Source: an uncultured Bacteroides sp. (lineage in GTDB: Bacteria > Bacteroidota > Bacteroidia > Bacteroidales > Bacteroidaceae). Taken from it: DNA of 64,000 nt. The notes beneath the pieces were generated by a model. It did not search any database, had not been told where the DNA came from, and worked only from the letters and a program-made list of their open reading frames with translations. Made by a program: the position numbers and the translations under genes. The stretch lies in NCBI GenBank assembly GCA_944321495.1, contig CALULP010000040.1:62001-126000 (forward strand). Reading direction: 5' to 3'. Below are positions 1 to 10,523 of the stretch, piece by piece (within the stretch, counting starts at the first letter, position 1; the number at the start of each line of letters is the position of its first letter).

Positions 1-87
1 AAACTTCGTTTGCCTTTGGTTCCTACGCGGATTACTACATTCGAAGCTATGCGTCGAATCTTGCAAGAATTAAATATTAAATGTTAG
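1..87 (+). CDS. dapA: C-terminal end of probable 4-hydroxy-tetrahydrodipicolinate synthase (partial)
   Basis: Only the last 28 codons and the TAG stop at 85-87 are inside the window. The peptide includes LRLPLVPTRITTFEAMR and ends ELNIKC. It resembles the C-terminus of Bacteroides DapA, which condenses pyruvate and aspartate semialdehyde in lysine/diaminopimelate synthesis; this is from memory of the family. No catalytic residue is visible, so the name rests on a short tail. A strong hairpin terminator follows 15 bases after the stop. Confidence 0.6.
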   Translation, partial: KLRLPLVPTRITTFEAMRRILQELNIKC

Positions 88-102
88 ATAGATAGAAAAC
101 GA

Positions 103-129
103 AAAAAGTCCCCTTCGAGGGGACTTTTT
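103..129. terminator. Bidirectional intrinsic terminator
   Basis: The stem is AAAAAGTCCCC paired with GGGGACTTTTT around a short TTCGA loop, with A and T tracts on the two sides. It lies between the converging dapA tail and the minus-strand tRNA genes and can serve both. Confidence 0.85.
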
Positions 130-133
130 CATG

Positions 134-207
134 TGATCGCGACAGGATTCAAACCTGTAACCGGCTGATCCGTAGTCAGCTACTCTATTCAGTTGAGCTA
201 CGCGACC
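134..207 (-). tRNA. tRNA-Arg (anticodon ACG)
   Basis: The 74-nt cloverleaf starts GGTCGCG and pairs with CGCGATC plus discriminator A at the 3' end. The anticodon stem GCTGA/TCAGC encloses loop CTACGGA, so the anticodon is ACG (Arg). The T arm is ACAGG-TTTGAAT-CCTGT. CCA is not encoded. It is the second gene of a two-tRNA transcript. Confidence 0.88.
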
Positions 208-221
208 ATTTTATTTCATTG

Positions 222-295
222 TGACTCCTACAGGATTCAAACCTGTAACCTTTTGATCCGTAGTCAAATGCTCTATTCAGTTGAGCTAAGGAGCC
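222..295 (-). tRNA. tRNA-Arg (anticodon ACG), second copy
   Basis: The acceptor stem is GGCTCCT/AGGAGTC with discriminator A. The anticodon stem TTTGA/TCAAA encloses loop CTACGGA, again giving ACG. The T arm and D loop match the neighbouring tRNA closely, but the acceptor and anticodon stems differ. It lies 14 nt upstream of the other tRNA, with a consensus promoter just before it. Confidence 0.88.
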
Positions 296-312
296 TTTTG
301 TTTAACCGGGTG

Positions 313-343
313 CAAAGATACGTCCTTTTTCTGAATCTGCAAA
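313..343 (-). promoter_or_regulatory. Promoter of the tRNA-Arg pair
   Basis: Read on the minus strand, TTTG (343-340), 19 bases, then TATCTTTG (320-313). This is an exact match to the Bacteroides TTTG-N19-TAnnTTTG pattern, 18 bases before the first tRNA. Confidence 0.8.
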
Positions 344-368
344 TAAAATCCGATGTTTTTCTGAAAAA

Positions 369-2678
369 TTATTCAATAAACCGGTAATTGAGGAGTTGCC
401 ATCCGATAGTCAAACCTACGTTCCATTCTCTTTTCGGTGAACTATAATGGTTGACATATGCTGCCACAGACCCAAAAGGCAATTGACAGACTAAAGATAC
501 TTCTCCCATATATTCTACACGAGAGAATGCTTTGCCATAATAGGCTTCTCCTTGACTATTCCGCTTGATCGGGAAAATGGGGACGAATCCATATAATTCT
601 GAGCGAAGGTGGAACATGTCGTTTATAACATAAATCGGCTTTATGCCTGCTGCCATATACTGATTGGCTCGGAATGCTTCGTTATACATAAGCTTGCTGT
701 GTGGTGTTGGGGAGAAGTCACTTGCCTGCATCATGGTCGCGGTATAATTCTGCGAAAAGTTTTTTGATGAATATAATGCTTCCGCCAGCCATCCCAAAAC
801 GAAATGAGGTGACATGGTATGATAAGCCTCTTTTATATAAGAGATTTGCAGCCATGCTATATTATTTTTTTCGGAATTGTATATTGTTGTGGGATCTGGA
901 TTTCCGGGAGTGAATTTCTCGTATCCGGTATAAATCTGGGCCACCAATTTTTCCCAATAACCGCGTGTGGCATATTGGCGAGCATTTAATGTATTGCCAT
1001 AAAAGCCGATAGAACCTCCAAACAATTTATATGAACTACGGTCGGAGCGATCATTATCAAAATCTATGATATTAGACTGGAAATAGCTGTCCTCTAAATT
1101 CCCGAAACCGAGCCCGAATTCAGCCCTACGGTTACTTAGAAAGGGCAACGCGACCATAAGTTTCACAAAACGTTCGTCTTTGGAGTTGAATGATGGACGG
1201 TCGTTCCTGGAGAACAGCTTGTCTTTCTTGAAATAATCAAAAGTACTGAATGATGCGATGAAACGATATGAAGTTGGGATGCGTGTGGGTAAATCGAAAC
1301 GTGCCATAAGCTGTGCGTTATTATAAATTTTGCCTATTTGCCCGTCAATAGAAATACCTTTAGCATAATAATTCAAATTTTGATAACCAATTCCTAAATA
1401 GATTTGGTTAGAACTTGTTGTAGAAACGTTCCCTCCAATACGTACTGAAAAGTTGTCTTCTATTTTAACTTTCAAATGTAATTCATACAGATTATTCAAA
1501 GGGTCATATACAGCATGTGGCACAATTTCCGAAATCATGTCATCTGCCAGCAACCGGAAATAACCTCGTTTTAGGTCTTCATATGTAAAGATGTCTTCAT
1601 CTTCCCCATGAAATTCTTTTTTTATGTATGCTTGTTGTTGTGCATTGGCACCTTCTATATAAATATCGCGAAAATACAGAGGAGGAAGATTATTTTGGAA
1701 TACCATTCTACGCTGAGATATCTGATTTACGTCGACTCTTCGCGAAATACGATGTTTGATAGAATCCATCATGCTTATGGTGCGGTTATATCCTATATCG
1801 TGCAATTCATCTAATCGGTCAAAATCCAGCAAGTTGACATCATTATATTTGAACGTCAGCAAAATGCCGGCTGAATCAGAAATGGAATAATCCGTTTTCT
1901 GCATAATCATGTTTTCCAACTGGCTCATCAAATTTCCTTCTTGAGGTTTTCGTGGATTTGCTGCTACTACACTACCGATGATTATGTCAGGATGAAAGTC
2001 TTCGCGCATTACATCTGTCGGGAAGTTATTGTAAATTCCCCCGTCATAAGCTAACACGCTGTCGATTTCTATCGGCTTGAACACGAACGGGAAACTCATG
2101 GAAGCACGTACGGCATCTCCTAAGTCCCCGTTCTTCATAATAAGAGGTCTTTTGTTGTATACATCCGATGCAACACACCGGAAAGGAATAAACAACCGGT
2201 CGAAATTTCCTCCGCAAGAAGCAGTAGCCCGTGCAAACAATTCCACAAAGGCCAAATTCATCTGTATGGGATTTACCATACTGGTCGGTAATATCTGGGG
2301 CTTGGTGCGTGTTGAATCTTTGATGCCAAAGTGTACGGTGAAAAACTCAGGAGTAGGACGGTTTTCTTTGAAGTAATAATTATATTCAGTTTCTACAGTG
2401 CCTGTGTACCAGTGCTTAAAATCGGGGGAACGTAATAAGGCCTCCATATCATCAGGAGAGTACCCCATGGCATATAATGCACCGATAATAGCTCCCATAG
2501 AAGTACCAGCGACATAGTCTATGGGGATTCCATTTTCTTCCAATGCACGTATTACACCTATATGCGTCATTCCCTTGGCCCCTCCACCGCTTAACACAAG
2601 ACCCACTTTCTGCGCTCTTGTTGGAAGTAAAATGAAGAGTGACAATAATACAATGATGATAGATGCCTTTTTTTCCAT
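369..2678 (-). CDS. Patatin-like phospholipase fused to an outer-membrane beta-barrel
   Basis: This 769-residue protein begins with a signal peptide (about 1-22, ending TRAQ). The patatin hydrolase domain follows: the oxyanion loop GGGAKG is at 31-36, the nucleophile elbow GTSMG puts Ser60 in place, and YDGG gives the dyad Asp212. After about residue 330 comes a POTRA-like segment, then an aromatic-rich, alternating region to the end that looks like a 16-strand surface-antigen (BamA-type) barrel. This is the PlpD/type Vd secretion layout, with a lipase displayed or delivered through its own barrel. The catalytic residues are intact, so it is probably an active lipid hydrolase. The substrate is unknown. 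It appears monocistronic. Confidence 0.88.
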   Translation of the reverse strand: MEKKASIIIVLLSLFILLPTRAQKVGLVLSGGGAKGMTHIGVIRALEENGIPIDYVAGTSMGAIIGALYAMGYSPDDMEALLRSPDFKHWYTGTVETEYNYYFKENRPTPEFFTVHFGIKDSTRTKPQILPTSMVNPIQMNLAFVELFARATASCGGNFDRLFIPFRCVASDVYNKRPLIMKNGDLGDAVRASMSFPFVFKPIEIDSVLAYDGGIYNNFPTDVMREDFHPDIIIGSVVAANPRKPQEGNLMSQLENMIMQKTDYSISDSAGILLTFKYNDVNLLDFDRLDELHDIGYNRTISMMDSIKHRISRRVDVNQISQRRMVFQNNLPPLYFRDIYIEGANAQQQAYIKKEFHGEDEDIFTYEDLKRGYFRLLADDMISEIVPHAVYDPLNNLYELHLKVKIEDNFSVRIGGNVSTTSSNQIYLGIGYQNLNYYAKGISIDGQIGKIYNNAQLMARFDLPTRIPTSYRFIASFSTFDYFKKDKLFSRNDRPSFNSKDERFVKLMVALPFLSNRRAEFGLGFGNLEDSYFQSNIIDFDNDRSDRSSYKLFGGSIGFYGNTLNARQYATRGYWEKLVAQIYTGYEKFTPGNPDPTTIYNSEKNNIAWLQISYIKEAYHTMSPHFVLGWLAEALYSSKNFSQNYTATMMQASDFSPTPHSKLMYNEAFRANQYMAAGIKPIYVINDMFHLRSELYGFVPIFPIKRNSQGEAYYGKAFSRVEYMGEVSLVCQLPFGSVAAYVNHYSSPKREWNVGLTIGWQLLNYRFIE

Positions 2679-2775
2679 GCTTCAAATATAGCGATTTATT
2701 CTGGTAATTGATAATATTCTTCCGTGTTAATCATAACTTGTTGGAAATTGAGCAGAATCTTATCTTTTTCGACAA

Positions 2776-2807
2776 AAAAAGAGTATGCCTTATAGCATAC
2801 TCTTTCT
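2776..2807. terminator. Intrinsic terminator downstream of htpG
   Basis: AAAGAGTATGC pairs with GCATACTCTTT around a 6-nt loop and is flanked by A and T tracts. It lies just past the htpG stop on the minus strand. Confidence 0.75.
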
Positions 2808-2832
2808 ATCAATGGATAATAAATGATGGATT

Positions 2833-4881
2833 TCATCCAATCAAGTCCAGACTTCTTTTCACGAAATTATTCAAGGCTTCACCCTTCAACATCCCGTTCT
2901 GAAGTAATGCCAAATCAATAAGTTGGCGGACTACTTTATTCTGGGCGGCATAATTGGTCAAGATGTCCTCCTTATGCTGTTTCAAATCGTTCCATTTTTT
3001 ATTTAATGTTTCTAATTCATCTTTTTCAGAAGCCGGTATCTCTTCATCTTTTTGGCTTTCATGCTTCTTTTGCAGTTCTTGGCGCTGAAGGTTTATGGTA
3101 TCCATCTCTGCTTGTGCAGGTTCAAGTTCAGAATTGCATGCCTTATTTTCATCGGACAGGATGTCTTTTATCAACTTATGATCTGAATTGAGCACAAGAC
3201 TATACATGTCTGGCATTTCTCCATAAAAACTCATTCCTGCTTGTATATTTGCCATTTCTTTCATTCGGCGCATATATTCGCTTTGGGTAATCAATACAGG
3301 AGATGCTTGTTCACCCATGGGTTGTGCGGTTACATGGAACTCCGTTTTTTCTATTTGAGGAAGTTGACTTTTAAAGATAATGGAAAGAGTTTCTTGTTGT
3401 GAGGCTTCTAATGCTTCATTTTTATGTTCCTCTTTTATAATCAAGTTGTCAACAACGTCGCTATCTACACGGGTAAAGCGGCTTTTCTCGAACTTCTGTT
3501 CCAACATACTCACTACGGCAATATCCAGTTGTCCATCCATTAGAAGTACGTTGTAGCCTTTGTTTTTGGCCGCGTCAATGTAGCCATATTGTTCTTCTTT
3601 ATTGTTTGCATAGAGATATACCAACACCCCGTCTTTATCAGTCTGGTTCTCTTTAATGAGTTTTTGGTATTCGTCAAAAGTATAGTGTTTGCCGTCAGTA
3701 TCGGAAAACATTGCAAAGTCTTTGGCGCGCTCATAAAAATCTTCCTGGGTCAGCATACCATAATCAATGAAGATTTTTAGGTCATTCCATTTATCCTCAA
3801 ATTGTTTACGGTCATTCTTGAAGATGGTTTGCAAGCGGTCGGAAACTTTTTTGGTAATGTAGGTGGAAATTTTTTTCACATTGCTGTCGCTTTGCAGATA
3901 TGAGCGTGAGACATTCAGCGGAATATCCGGTGAATCAAGAACTCCGTGCAATAGGGTCAAGAAATCTGGTACAATGCCCTCTACTGAATCTGTAACATAT
4001 ACCTGGTTGCAATAGAGTTGTATCTTATTTTTATTCAGTTCAATATTGCTCTTGACTTTCGGGAAATAGAGAATTCCGGTAAGATGAAATGGATAGTCTA
4101 CGTTCAAATGAATCCAGAAAAGAGGTTCATCGGCCATAGGATACAATTCTCTATAAAATTTCTTGTAGTCCTCGTCTTTCAGTTCATTCGGTTTACGAGT
4201 CCACAATGGTGTGGTATCATTGATTACATTATCTTCGGCAGTTTCTACCTGTTTACCATCTTTCCACTCTTTTTTCTTACCAAAAGCTACAGGTACAGGC
4301 AAGAAACGGCAATATTTTTTTAATAACTCAGAGATACGCGTTTCTTCCAAGAATTCTTTGCAATCGTCATCTATGTAAAGCACGATGTCGGTACCTCGGT
4401 CTGCCTTATCGGTTTCTTCAAGGGTGAATTCAGGACTGCCGTCACAGGTCCATTTTACAGCTTGTGCGCCTTCTTGGTATGATTTGGTAATGATTTCCAC
4501 TTTCTTGGCTACCATAAATGCAGAGTAGAATCCCAAACCGAAATGGCCGATGATAGCATTTGCATCATTTTTATATTTTTCCAGAAAGTCGTTTGCGCCG
4601 GAAAATGCAATCTGATTGATGTACTTGTCTATTTCTTCAGCTGTAAGTCCCAAACCACGGTCAGATACGGTGATGGTGTCATTGCTTAATGATACATGAA
4701 TGGTAAGGTCACCCAACTCACCTTTAAAATCGCCCATTGAAGCCAAGGTTTTAAGCTTTTGGGTGGCATCAACGGCATTGGATACCAATTCACGTAAGAA
4801 GATTTCATGATCACTATACAAGAATTTTTTGATGACGGGGAAGATGTTTTCTGTTGTAACCCCAATATTTCCTTTCTGCAT
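2833..4881 (-). CDS. htpG: Hsp90 chaperone HtpG
   Basis: ATP-dependent cytoplasmic chaperone of 682 residues, the usual bacterial length. The N-terminal GHKL ATPase carries ELVSNAVDA, SDRGLGLT and GHFGLGFYSAF. The middle domain and C-terminal dimerisation domain follow. The frame stays open upstream to 4962, but the start is set at 4881, where the protein begins MQKGNIGVTTEN as in relatives; the upstream part overlaps the clpC terminator. clpC lies upstream on the same strand with a terminator between, so the two are separate units. Confidence 0.95.
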   Translation of the reverse strand: MQKGNIGVTTENIFPVIKKFLYSDHEIFLRELVSNAVDATQKLKTLASMGDFKGELGDLTIHVSLSNDTITVSDRGLGLTAEEIDKYINQIAFSGANDFLEKYKNDANAIIGHFGLGFYSAFMVAKKVEIITKSYQEGAQAVKWTCDGSPEFTLEETDKADRGTDIVLYIDDDCKEFLEETRISELLKKYCRFLPVPVAFGKKKEWKDGKQVETAEDNVINDTTPLWTRKPNELKDEDYKKFYRELYPMADEPLFWIHLNVDYPFHLTGILYFPKVKSNIELNKNKIQLYCNQVYVTDSVEGIVPDFLTLLHGVLDSPDIPLNVSRSYLQSDSNVKKISTYITKKVSDRLQTIFKNDRKQFEDKWNDLKIFIDYGMLTQEDFYERAKDFAMFSDTDGKHYTFDEYQKLIKENQTDKDGVLVYLYANNKEEQYGYIDAAKNKGYNVLLMDGQLDIAVVSMLEQKFEKSRFTRVDSDVVDNLIIKEEHKNEALEASQQETLSIIFKSQLPQIEKTEFHVTAQPMGEQASPVLITQSEYMRRMKEMANIQAGMSFYGEMPDMYSLVLNSDHKLIKDILSDENKACNSELEPAQAEMDTINLQRQELQKKHESQKDEEIPASEKDELETLNKKWNDLKQHKEDILTNYAAQNKVVRQLIDLALLQNGMLKGEALNNFVKRSLDLIG

Positions 4882-4931
4882 AATATTATTGAATTTATGT
4901 ATTAACAATCTATGTACAAGCGTTATCGGGC

Positions 4932-4964
4932 AAAAAAAATGCCAACTTGTATAAGCTGACATTT
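4932..4964 (-). terminator. Intrinsic terminator of clpC
   Basis: On the minus strand AATGTCAGCT pairs imperfectly with AGTTGGCATT and is followed by a run of T. It starts about 25 bases after the clpC stop. Confidence 0.7.
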
Positions 4965-4987
4965 TGTCCGTATTTTATATATAGGAC

Positions 4988-7531
4988 TTAGCCTTTTCGT
5001 ATTTCCAGCTCTGATGCGCCTTCAAGGGCAGTGACATTAATTGTATCACCGGGACAAACCTCTCCACTGACCATAAGGGATGCGATGCCGTCTTCCAGAT
5101 AATTTTGGATGGCGCGTTTTAATGGCCGTGCTCCAAACTGTACGTCGTAGCCTTTGGTTGCCAGAAAATGCTTGGCACTTTCATTAACGTTTAGCGTGTA
5201 GCCCATTTGTTCTATGCGGTTTGTTAATGCTTTCAGTTCAATGTCCACAATACGGGTAATGGCATCCAACGAAAGTTGGTCGAACGTAATGATTTCGTCC
5301 AGGCGATTCAGGAACTCCGGTGCAAAAGTTTTGTTGAGAGCCTTTTGTATCACATTTCTGGAATGGCTGTTGTCATTGGCGTGGTTTTGGGCAGCAAAGC
5401 CAATACCTCGTCCAAATTCCTTTAGCTGGCGCGTACCTATATTGGAAGTCATGATGATAACAGTATTCTTAAAATCGATTGTGCGTCCGTTGTTGTCTGT
5501 CAGCCGGCCTTCGTCGAGTACCTGCAATAATATATTGAATACATCCGGATGGGCCTTTTCGATTTCATCAAGCAATACGATAGAATAAGGCTTGCGCCGT
5601 ACTTTTTCAGTAAGCTGCCCGCCTTCTTCATAGCCGATATAACCAGGAGCGGCGCCAATCATGCGTGAAACAGTGTATTTCTCCATGTATTCACTCATAT
5701 CGATGCGTATCAGTGCATCGTCTGAACCAAACATATAGCGCGCTAATTGTTTGGCAAGATGCGTTTTTCCTACTCCGGTGGGACCTAAAAACATGAATGT
5801 GCCGATAGGGCGGTTGGGGTCTTTCAGTCCTACACGACTTCGTAAGATTGCTTTTACAAGCTTCTCAATGGCTGCGTCTTGAGCTATGACTTGAGCTTGA
5901 AGCATTTCTTTCATGCCTGCCAGTTTTACGCTTTCAGCTTGTGCCATGCGCTGCACCGGGACTCCGGACATCATAGAAACCACATGGGCAATTTCATCTT
6001 CCCTAACCACTTGGCGATTATCATTCAAATGGGTTTCCCACTCATTTTTCATGCTTTCCAGGCGTGTCATCAATTCCTTTTCACGGTCGCGGAAACTGGC
6101 TGCGAGTTCATAATTCTGCGACTTTACAGCTTCGGTCTTTTGGGTACGGGCTGTTTCTATCAGCTTTTCTTGCTCTTCAATCTCTTTAGGAACGTTGATG
6201 TTGGCAAGATGTACCCGTGATCCCGCTTCGTCAAGTGCGTCGATTGCCTTATCCGGGTAATTGCGGTCGGAAATATATCTTCCTGTCAGTTTGACACAGG
6301 CTTCAAGCGCATCATCTGTATAACATACATTATGATGCTCTTCGTATTTCCCCTTAATATTGCGCAGTATCTGGAGCGTTTCTTCTGCAGTAGTAGGTTC
6401 CACAATAATCTTTTGGAAACGGCGTTCCAGAGCGCCGTCCTTTTCAATGCTTTTGCGATATTCATCGAGAGTGGTGGCGCCTATGCACTGTATTTCACCC
6501 CGTGCCAAAGCCGGTTTAAGCATATTGGCCGCATCCATGGAGCCGGCAGCAGCGCCGGCGCCTACGATTGTATGGATTTCATCGATAAACAGAATGACAT
6601 TCGGATTTTTTTGCAGTTCATTGATAATGGAACGTATGCGCTCTTCAAATTGTCCCCTGTATTTTGTGCCGGCCACTACACTTGCCATGTCAAGCATGAT
6701 GACCCGCTTGTCGAACAATATCCGTGATACTTTTTTTTGCACGATACGTAGGGCGAGTCCTTCCACGATGGCCGATTTCCCGACCCCGGGTTCACCTATG
6801 AGGACCGGGTTGTTTTTCTTGCGCCGGCTCAGTATTTGTGCCAGGCGTTCTATTTCGCGTTCGCGTCCTACCACAGGATCCATTTTGCCTTCAGCGGCAG
6901 CCCGTGTCATGTCGATGCCAAAATTGTCAAGTACCGGCGTGTCATTGGCCGATTTGCGTGAAGTAGTCTTGGGGGAGGAGGTGGGGGAACCTTGCATTTC
7001 GGAGTGTGCCATGTTCATGTCTTCATCGTCTTCCTCCTCGTCTTCATCGGGAAATCCCATGCCAGCACGGGGGTGGGGGGATTTCATTGACAGCAATTCA
7101 TATACAGACTGATAGTCGATGTTGTTTTCTTTAAGCGTCATGGCTGCAGGGTTGTCACCCTCTTTCAGTATGGCAAGCAACATGTGCTCGGCATCTGCTG
7201 TCGGGCTTTTCAATAGGCGGGCCTCCAACATGCACATCTTCAAGATACGTGCGGACAACGGAGAAAGGGGCATGTTGGCATTGGGATCTTCTGCAACCGT
7301 TTGCCCGTCATAAGCGGGCGTATTTTTAAGCAAGTTTGATTCTACTTCCTTTTTTATATGTAGCAAATCGGCGCCTAACCGTTGTAATATTTCGATGGCT
7401 TTCCCGCTTCCATCGCGCAACATGCCCAGCAACAGGTGTTCCGGCCCTATATGGCGGCTGCGCAAGCGCACGGCTTCTTCACGGCTATATGTGATGATAT
7501 CTGAAACTCGTTGTGAAAACTGGTTGTTCAT
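4988..7531 (-). CDS. clpC: AAA+ unfoldase ClpC, ATPase subunit of the Clp protease
   Basis: 847 residues. Two Clp N-terminal repeats (1-150) are followed by an acidic linker ([10 protein letters not shown], about 162-171). The first AAA+ module has Walker A GEPGVGKS at 246-253. A UVR-like coiled coil (about 455-490) is the hallmark of ClpC rather than ClpB or ClpA. The second AAA+ module has GPTGVGKT near 580. It unfolds substrates and feeds them to ClpP, which is not in this window. The start is supported by GAGGAG about 8 bases upstream (minus strand). A possible -7 element TATCTTTG lies at 7585-7578. htpG downstream makes this a chaperone/protease neighbourhood. Confidence 0.95.
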   Translation of the reverse strand: MNNQFSQRVSDIITYSREEAVRLRSRHIGPEHLLLGMLRDGSGKAIEILQRLGADLLHIKKEVESNLLKNTPAYDGQTVAEDPNANMPLSPLSARILKMCMLEARLLKSPTADAEHMLLAILKEGDNPAAMTLKENNIDYQSVYELLSMKSPHPRAGMGFPDEDEEEDDEDMNMAHSEMQGSPTSSPKTTSRKSANDTPVLDNFGIDMTRAAAEGKMDPVVGREREIERLAQILSRRKKNNPVLIGEPGVGKSAIVEGLALRIVQKKVSRILFDKRVIMLDMASVVAGTKYRGQFEERIRSIINELQKNPNVILFIDEIHTIVGAGAAAGSMDAANMLKPALARGEIQCIGATTLDEYRKSIEKDGALERRFQKIIVEPTTAEETLQILRNIKGKYEEHHNVCYTDDALEACVKLTGRYISDRNYPDKAIDALDEAGSRVHLANINVPKEIEEQEKLIETARTQKTEAVKSQNYELAASFRDREKELMTRLESMKNEWETHLNDNRQVVREDEIAHVVSMMSGVPVQRMAQAESVKLAGMKEMLQAQVIAQDAAIEKLVKAILRSRVGLKDPNRPIGTFMFLGPTGVGKTHLAKQLARYMFGSDDALIRIDMSEYMEKYTVSRMIGAAPGYIGYEEGGQLTEKVRRKPYSIVLLDEIEKAHPDVFNILLQVLDEGRLTDNNGRTIDFKNTVIIMTSNIGTRQLKEFGRGIGFAAQNHANDNSHSRNVIQKALNKTFAPEFLNRLDEIITFDQLSLDAITRIVDIELKALTNRIEQMGYTLNVNESAKHFLATKGYDVQFGARPLKRAIQNYLEDGIASLMVSGEVCPGDTINVTALEGASELEIRKG

Positions 7532-7959
7532 TTTTATCTCCTCTTTTTTTTGTTTTTATTGCTAACGCTTCTCCGGGCAAAGATACGCATTATTCCTATT
7601 ATAATATAAGCGCATAACCCCTATATTTTCAACAAATATCATGCCAAAATAGAAACAAACATGTTTAGGGGATGGTTTTCTTGTTGTAAGCCAGATGCTG
7701 CAGTCATGGCAAAGGTAGCACTTTGACGCTGGCTTGGTAGCACTGGGACACTGGTTCGGTAGCGCTTTGACGCCAGCCCGGTAGCGTCAAAGCGCTACCA
7801 GCGGTTTTTTATTGGCTGATATACATCTTGATAGGCTTCCGGTTTTTCTCCTTCTTTTCAATATTTCACAAGCAAAATTTTCGTATATCATAAAAAAGCC
7901 GTACCTTAGCGTGGTTTTTTTGAGAAACGTTATTCCATAAAATAAATCATTGACATTAA
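7532..7959. other. clpC-gyrA intergenic region
   Basis: This 428-bp divergent intergenic region has no credible gene. It holds the clpC leader (7532-7585), a 22-bp tandem array (7714-7801) and, nearer gyrA, a weak promoter-like TACCTTAG at 7902-7909. Confidence 0.7.
7714..7801. repeat. 22-bp-period tandem array (array A), last unit inverted
   Basis: Units start at 7714, 7736, 7758 and 7780, exactly 22 bp apart, and each begins GGTAGC. Units 1 and 3 continue with (A/G)CTTTGACGC. The fourth unit contains GCGTCAAAGCGCTACC (7784-7799), the exact reverse complement of 7758-7773. The last two units therefore make a perfect 16-bp stem with a 10-nt loop, followed by GCGGTTTTTT. It could act as a terminator or attenuator on the plus strand ahead of gyrA. 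Confidence 0.85.
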
Positions 7960-10491
7960 ATGCTTGAACAAGACAGAATTATAAAAGTCAACATCGAGGA
8001 GGAAATGAAGTCGTCGTACATAGATTATTCTATGTCGGTTATTGTATCGCGTGCCCTTCCCGATGTAAGAGATGGATTCAAACCCGTGCATCGCCGCATA
8101 CTTTATGGCATGATGGGGCTTGGAAACACTTCGGACAAACCTCATAAAAAATCAGCAAGAATTGTAGGAGATGTGTTAGGTAAATACCATCCCCATGGCG
8201 ACTCATCGGTATACGGGGCTTTGGTGCGTATGGCGCAGGACTGGGCAATGCGATACACTTTGGTAGACGGCCAGGGGAACTTTGGTTCGGTAGATGGAGA
8301 TAACGCTGCCGCCATGCGTTATACAGAGTGCCGTTTACGCAAGATTGGTGAGGATATGATGCAGGATATCGATAAGGAAACGGTGGATATGGACCGTAAC
8401 TTCGATAATACCCTTGACGAACCCAAGGTATTGCCCACGCGCATACCCAACTTGTTAGTGAACGGTGCCTCCGGCATTGCTGTCGGAATGGCCACCAACA
8501 TGCCGACCCACAACCTTTCGGAAGTCATAGATGCCTGTGTAGCTTACGTAGACAACAATGACATTGATATTGAAAGCCTGATGGAGTATATCAAGGCTCC
8601 AGATTTCCCGACCGGAGGATATATTTATGGGATGAGCGGAGTGCGTGAAGCTTACTTGACCGGACGGGGACGGGTAGTGATGCGTGCCAAAGCTGAAATT
8701 GAAACGGGAGAATCGCACGATAAAATCGTAATAACAGAAATCCCGTATGGCGTAAACAAAGCCGAACTGGTAAAAGACATCGCCAACCTGGCCAATGAAA
8801 AGAAGATAGAGGGCATTGCCAATGCCAACGATGAGACAGACCGCCAGGGTATGCGCATTGTGGTTGACGTAAAACGTGATGCCAATGCCAATGTTATTTT
8901 GAACAAGCTCTACAAGTTAACCTCTCTACAAACTACTTTCAGTGTTAACAATGTAGCATTGGTACACGGACGTCCCCGTTTGTTGAACCTGAAAGACTTG
9001 ATAAAGTATTTCGTTGAACATCGTCATGAGGTGGTAATCCGTCGGACACAATATGATTTGCGCAAAGCAAAAGAACGGGCGCATATATTGGAGGGATTGA
9101 TTATTGCTTCAGATAATATAGATGAAGTAATCCGTATTATACGTGCAGCCAAGACACCTAATGATGCGATAAATGGACTTATGGAGCGTTTTGGATTGAC
9201 TGAAATCCAGTCACGCGCCATAGTAGAAATGCGCCTGCGTCAACTTACAGGACTGATGCAAGACCAGTTGCATGCCGAGTACGAAGACCTGCAAAAGCAA
9301 ATTGCGTATTTTGAAGAGGTTTTGTCAAATGATGAGTTGTGCCGTAAGATTATCAAGGACGAACTGTTGGAAGTAAAAGAAAAGTATGGTGACGAACGGC
9401 GTTCCGAAATCATATATTCATCCGAAGAGTTTAATCCGGAAGACTTCTATGCTGATGACGAGATGATTATTACCATTTCACATATGGGATATATCAAACG
9501 TACGCCACTCAGCGAGTTTCATGCGCAAAATCGCGGAGGGGTAGGCTCTAAAGGTTCGGATACGCGCAACGAAGATTTCGTGGAGCATATCTATCCGGCC
9601 ACCATGCACAATACGATGCTGTTCTTTACCCAAAAAGGCAAGTGCTACTGGCTGAAAGTATATGAAATACCTGAGGGCTCGAAAAACTCCAAAGGCCGTG
9701 CCATTCAAAATATGCTCAATATCGAAGCTGACGATGCAGTCACAGCCTATCTGCGGGTAAAGAATCTGAATGATACAGAGTTTATCAATACGCATTATGT
9801 ATTGTTCTGCACTAAACAAGGTGTAATTAAAAAAACATCGCTTGAGCAATATTCGCGTCCGCGCCAGAACGGGGTGATTGCCATCACTATCCGGGAAGAT
9901 GACCGCGTGATAGCTGTGCGCATGACTAATGGCGATAACGAAATAATCCTGGCAAACCGGAACGGACGTGCCATACGTTTCCATGAAAGCGCGGTGCGTG
10001 TCATGGGACGTACTGCAACAGGAGTAAGAGGCATGACTCTTGACGAAGATGGACAGGATGAAGTAGTAGGAATGGTGTGCATCAAAGACCCCGAAACAGA
10101 AACCATCATGGTGGTATCTGAACAGGGTTATGGTAAACGTTCAGATTTGGAAGACTACCGGAAAACTAACCGTGGAGGTAAAGGCGTAAAAACTATCAGC
10201 ATTACGGAGAAAACGGGTAAATTGGTAGCCATCAAATCGGTAATAGATGACAACGACCTGATGATTATCAATAAGTCTGGCATTACTATCCGCTTGAAAG
10301 TAGCTGATGTGCGTGTTATGGGACGTGCTACACAGGGTGTCCGTCTCATCAACCTGGAGAAGCGCAACGATGAAATAGGTTCGGTATGTAAAGTGACTTC
10401 TGAAAACGATGAAGATATAATCGATGCCGAAAACGTGGATGAAAATGGAGATACCCCCTCTATTGATAAAAATGAAGAAAACAAAGAATAG
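7960..10491 (+). CDS. gyrA: DNA gyrase subunit A
   Basis: 843 residues. With GyrB (not in the window) it forms gyrase, which introduces negative supercoils. The breakage-reunion domain opens with [18 protein letters not shown] and has the active-site Tyr121 in RYTE. The C-terminal domain contains beta-pinwheel repeats and the GyrA box-like NRGGKG near 735. The resistance-determining stretch reads [11 protein letters not shown]: Ser82 matches E. coli Ser83, while the position of E. coli Asp87 is Gly86. A TPR gene follows 32 bp downstream on the same strand and may be co-transcribed. Confidence 0.97.
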   Translation: MLEQDRIIKVNIEEEMKSSYIDYSMSVIVSRALPDVRDGFKPVHRRILYGMMGLGNTSDKPHKKSARIVGDVLGKYHPHGDSSVYGALVRMAQDWAMRYTLVDGQGNFGSVDGDNAAAMRYTECRLRKIGEDMMQDIDKETVDMDRNFDNTLDEPKVLPTRIPNLLVNGASGIAVGMATNMPTHNLSEVIDACVAYVDNNDIDIESLMEYIKAPDFPTGGYIYGMSGVREAYLTGRGRVVMRAKAEIETGESHDKIVITEIPYGVNKAELVKDIANLANEKKIEGIANANDETDRQGMRIVVDVKRDANANVILNKLYKLTSLQTTFSVNNVALVHGRPRLLNLKDLIKYFVEHRHEVVIRRTQYDLRKAKERAHILEGLIIASDNIDEVIRIIRAAKTPNDAINGLMERFGLTEIQSRAIVEMRLRQLTGLMQDQLHAEYEDLQKQIAYFEEVLSNDELCRKIIKDELLEVKEKYGDERRSEIIYSSEEFNPEDFYADDEMIITISHMGYIKRTPLSEFHAQNRGGVGSKGSDTRNEDFVEHIYPATMHNTMLFFTQKGKCYWLKVYEIPEGSKNSKGRAIQNMLNIEADDAVTAYLRVKNLNDTEFINTHYVLFCTKQGVIKKTSLEQYSRPRQNGVIAITIREDDRVIAVRMTNGDNEIILANRNGRAIRFHESAVRVMGRTATGVRGMTLDEDGQDEVVGMVCIKDPETETIMVVSEQGYGKRSDLEDYRKTNRGGKGVKTISITEKTGKLVAIKSVIDDNDLMIINKSGITIRLKVADVRVMGRATQGVRLINLEKRNDEIGSVCKVTSENDEDIIDAENVDENGDTPSIDKNEENKE

Positions 10492-10523
10492 ACATTGTAT
10501 ACTAATTTAAATTTTTCACAATC

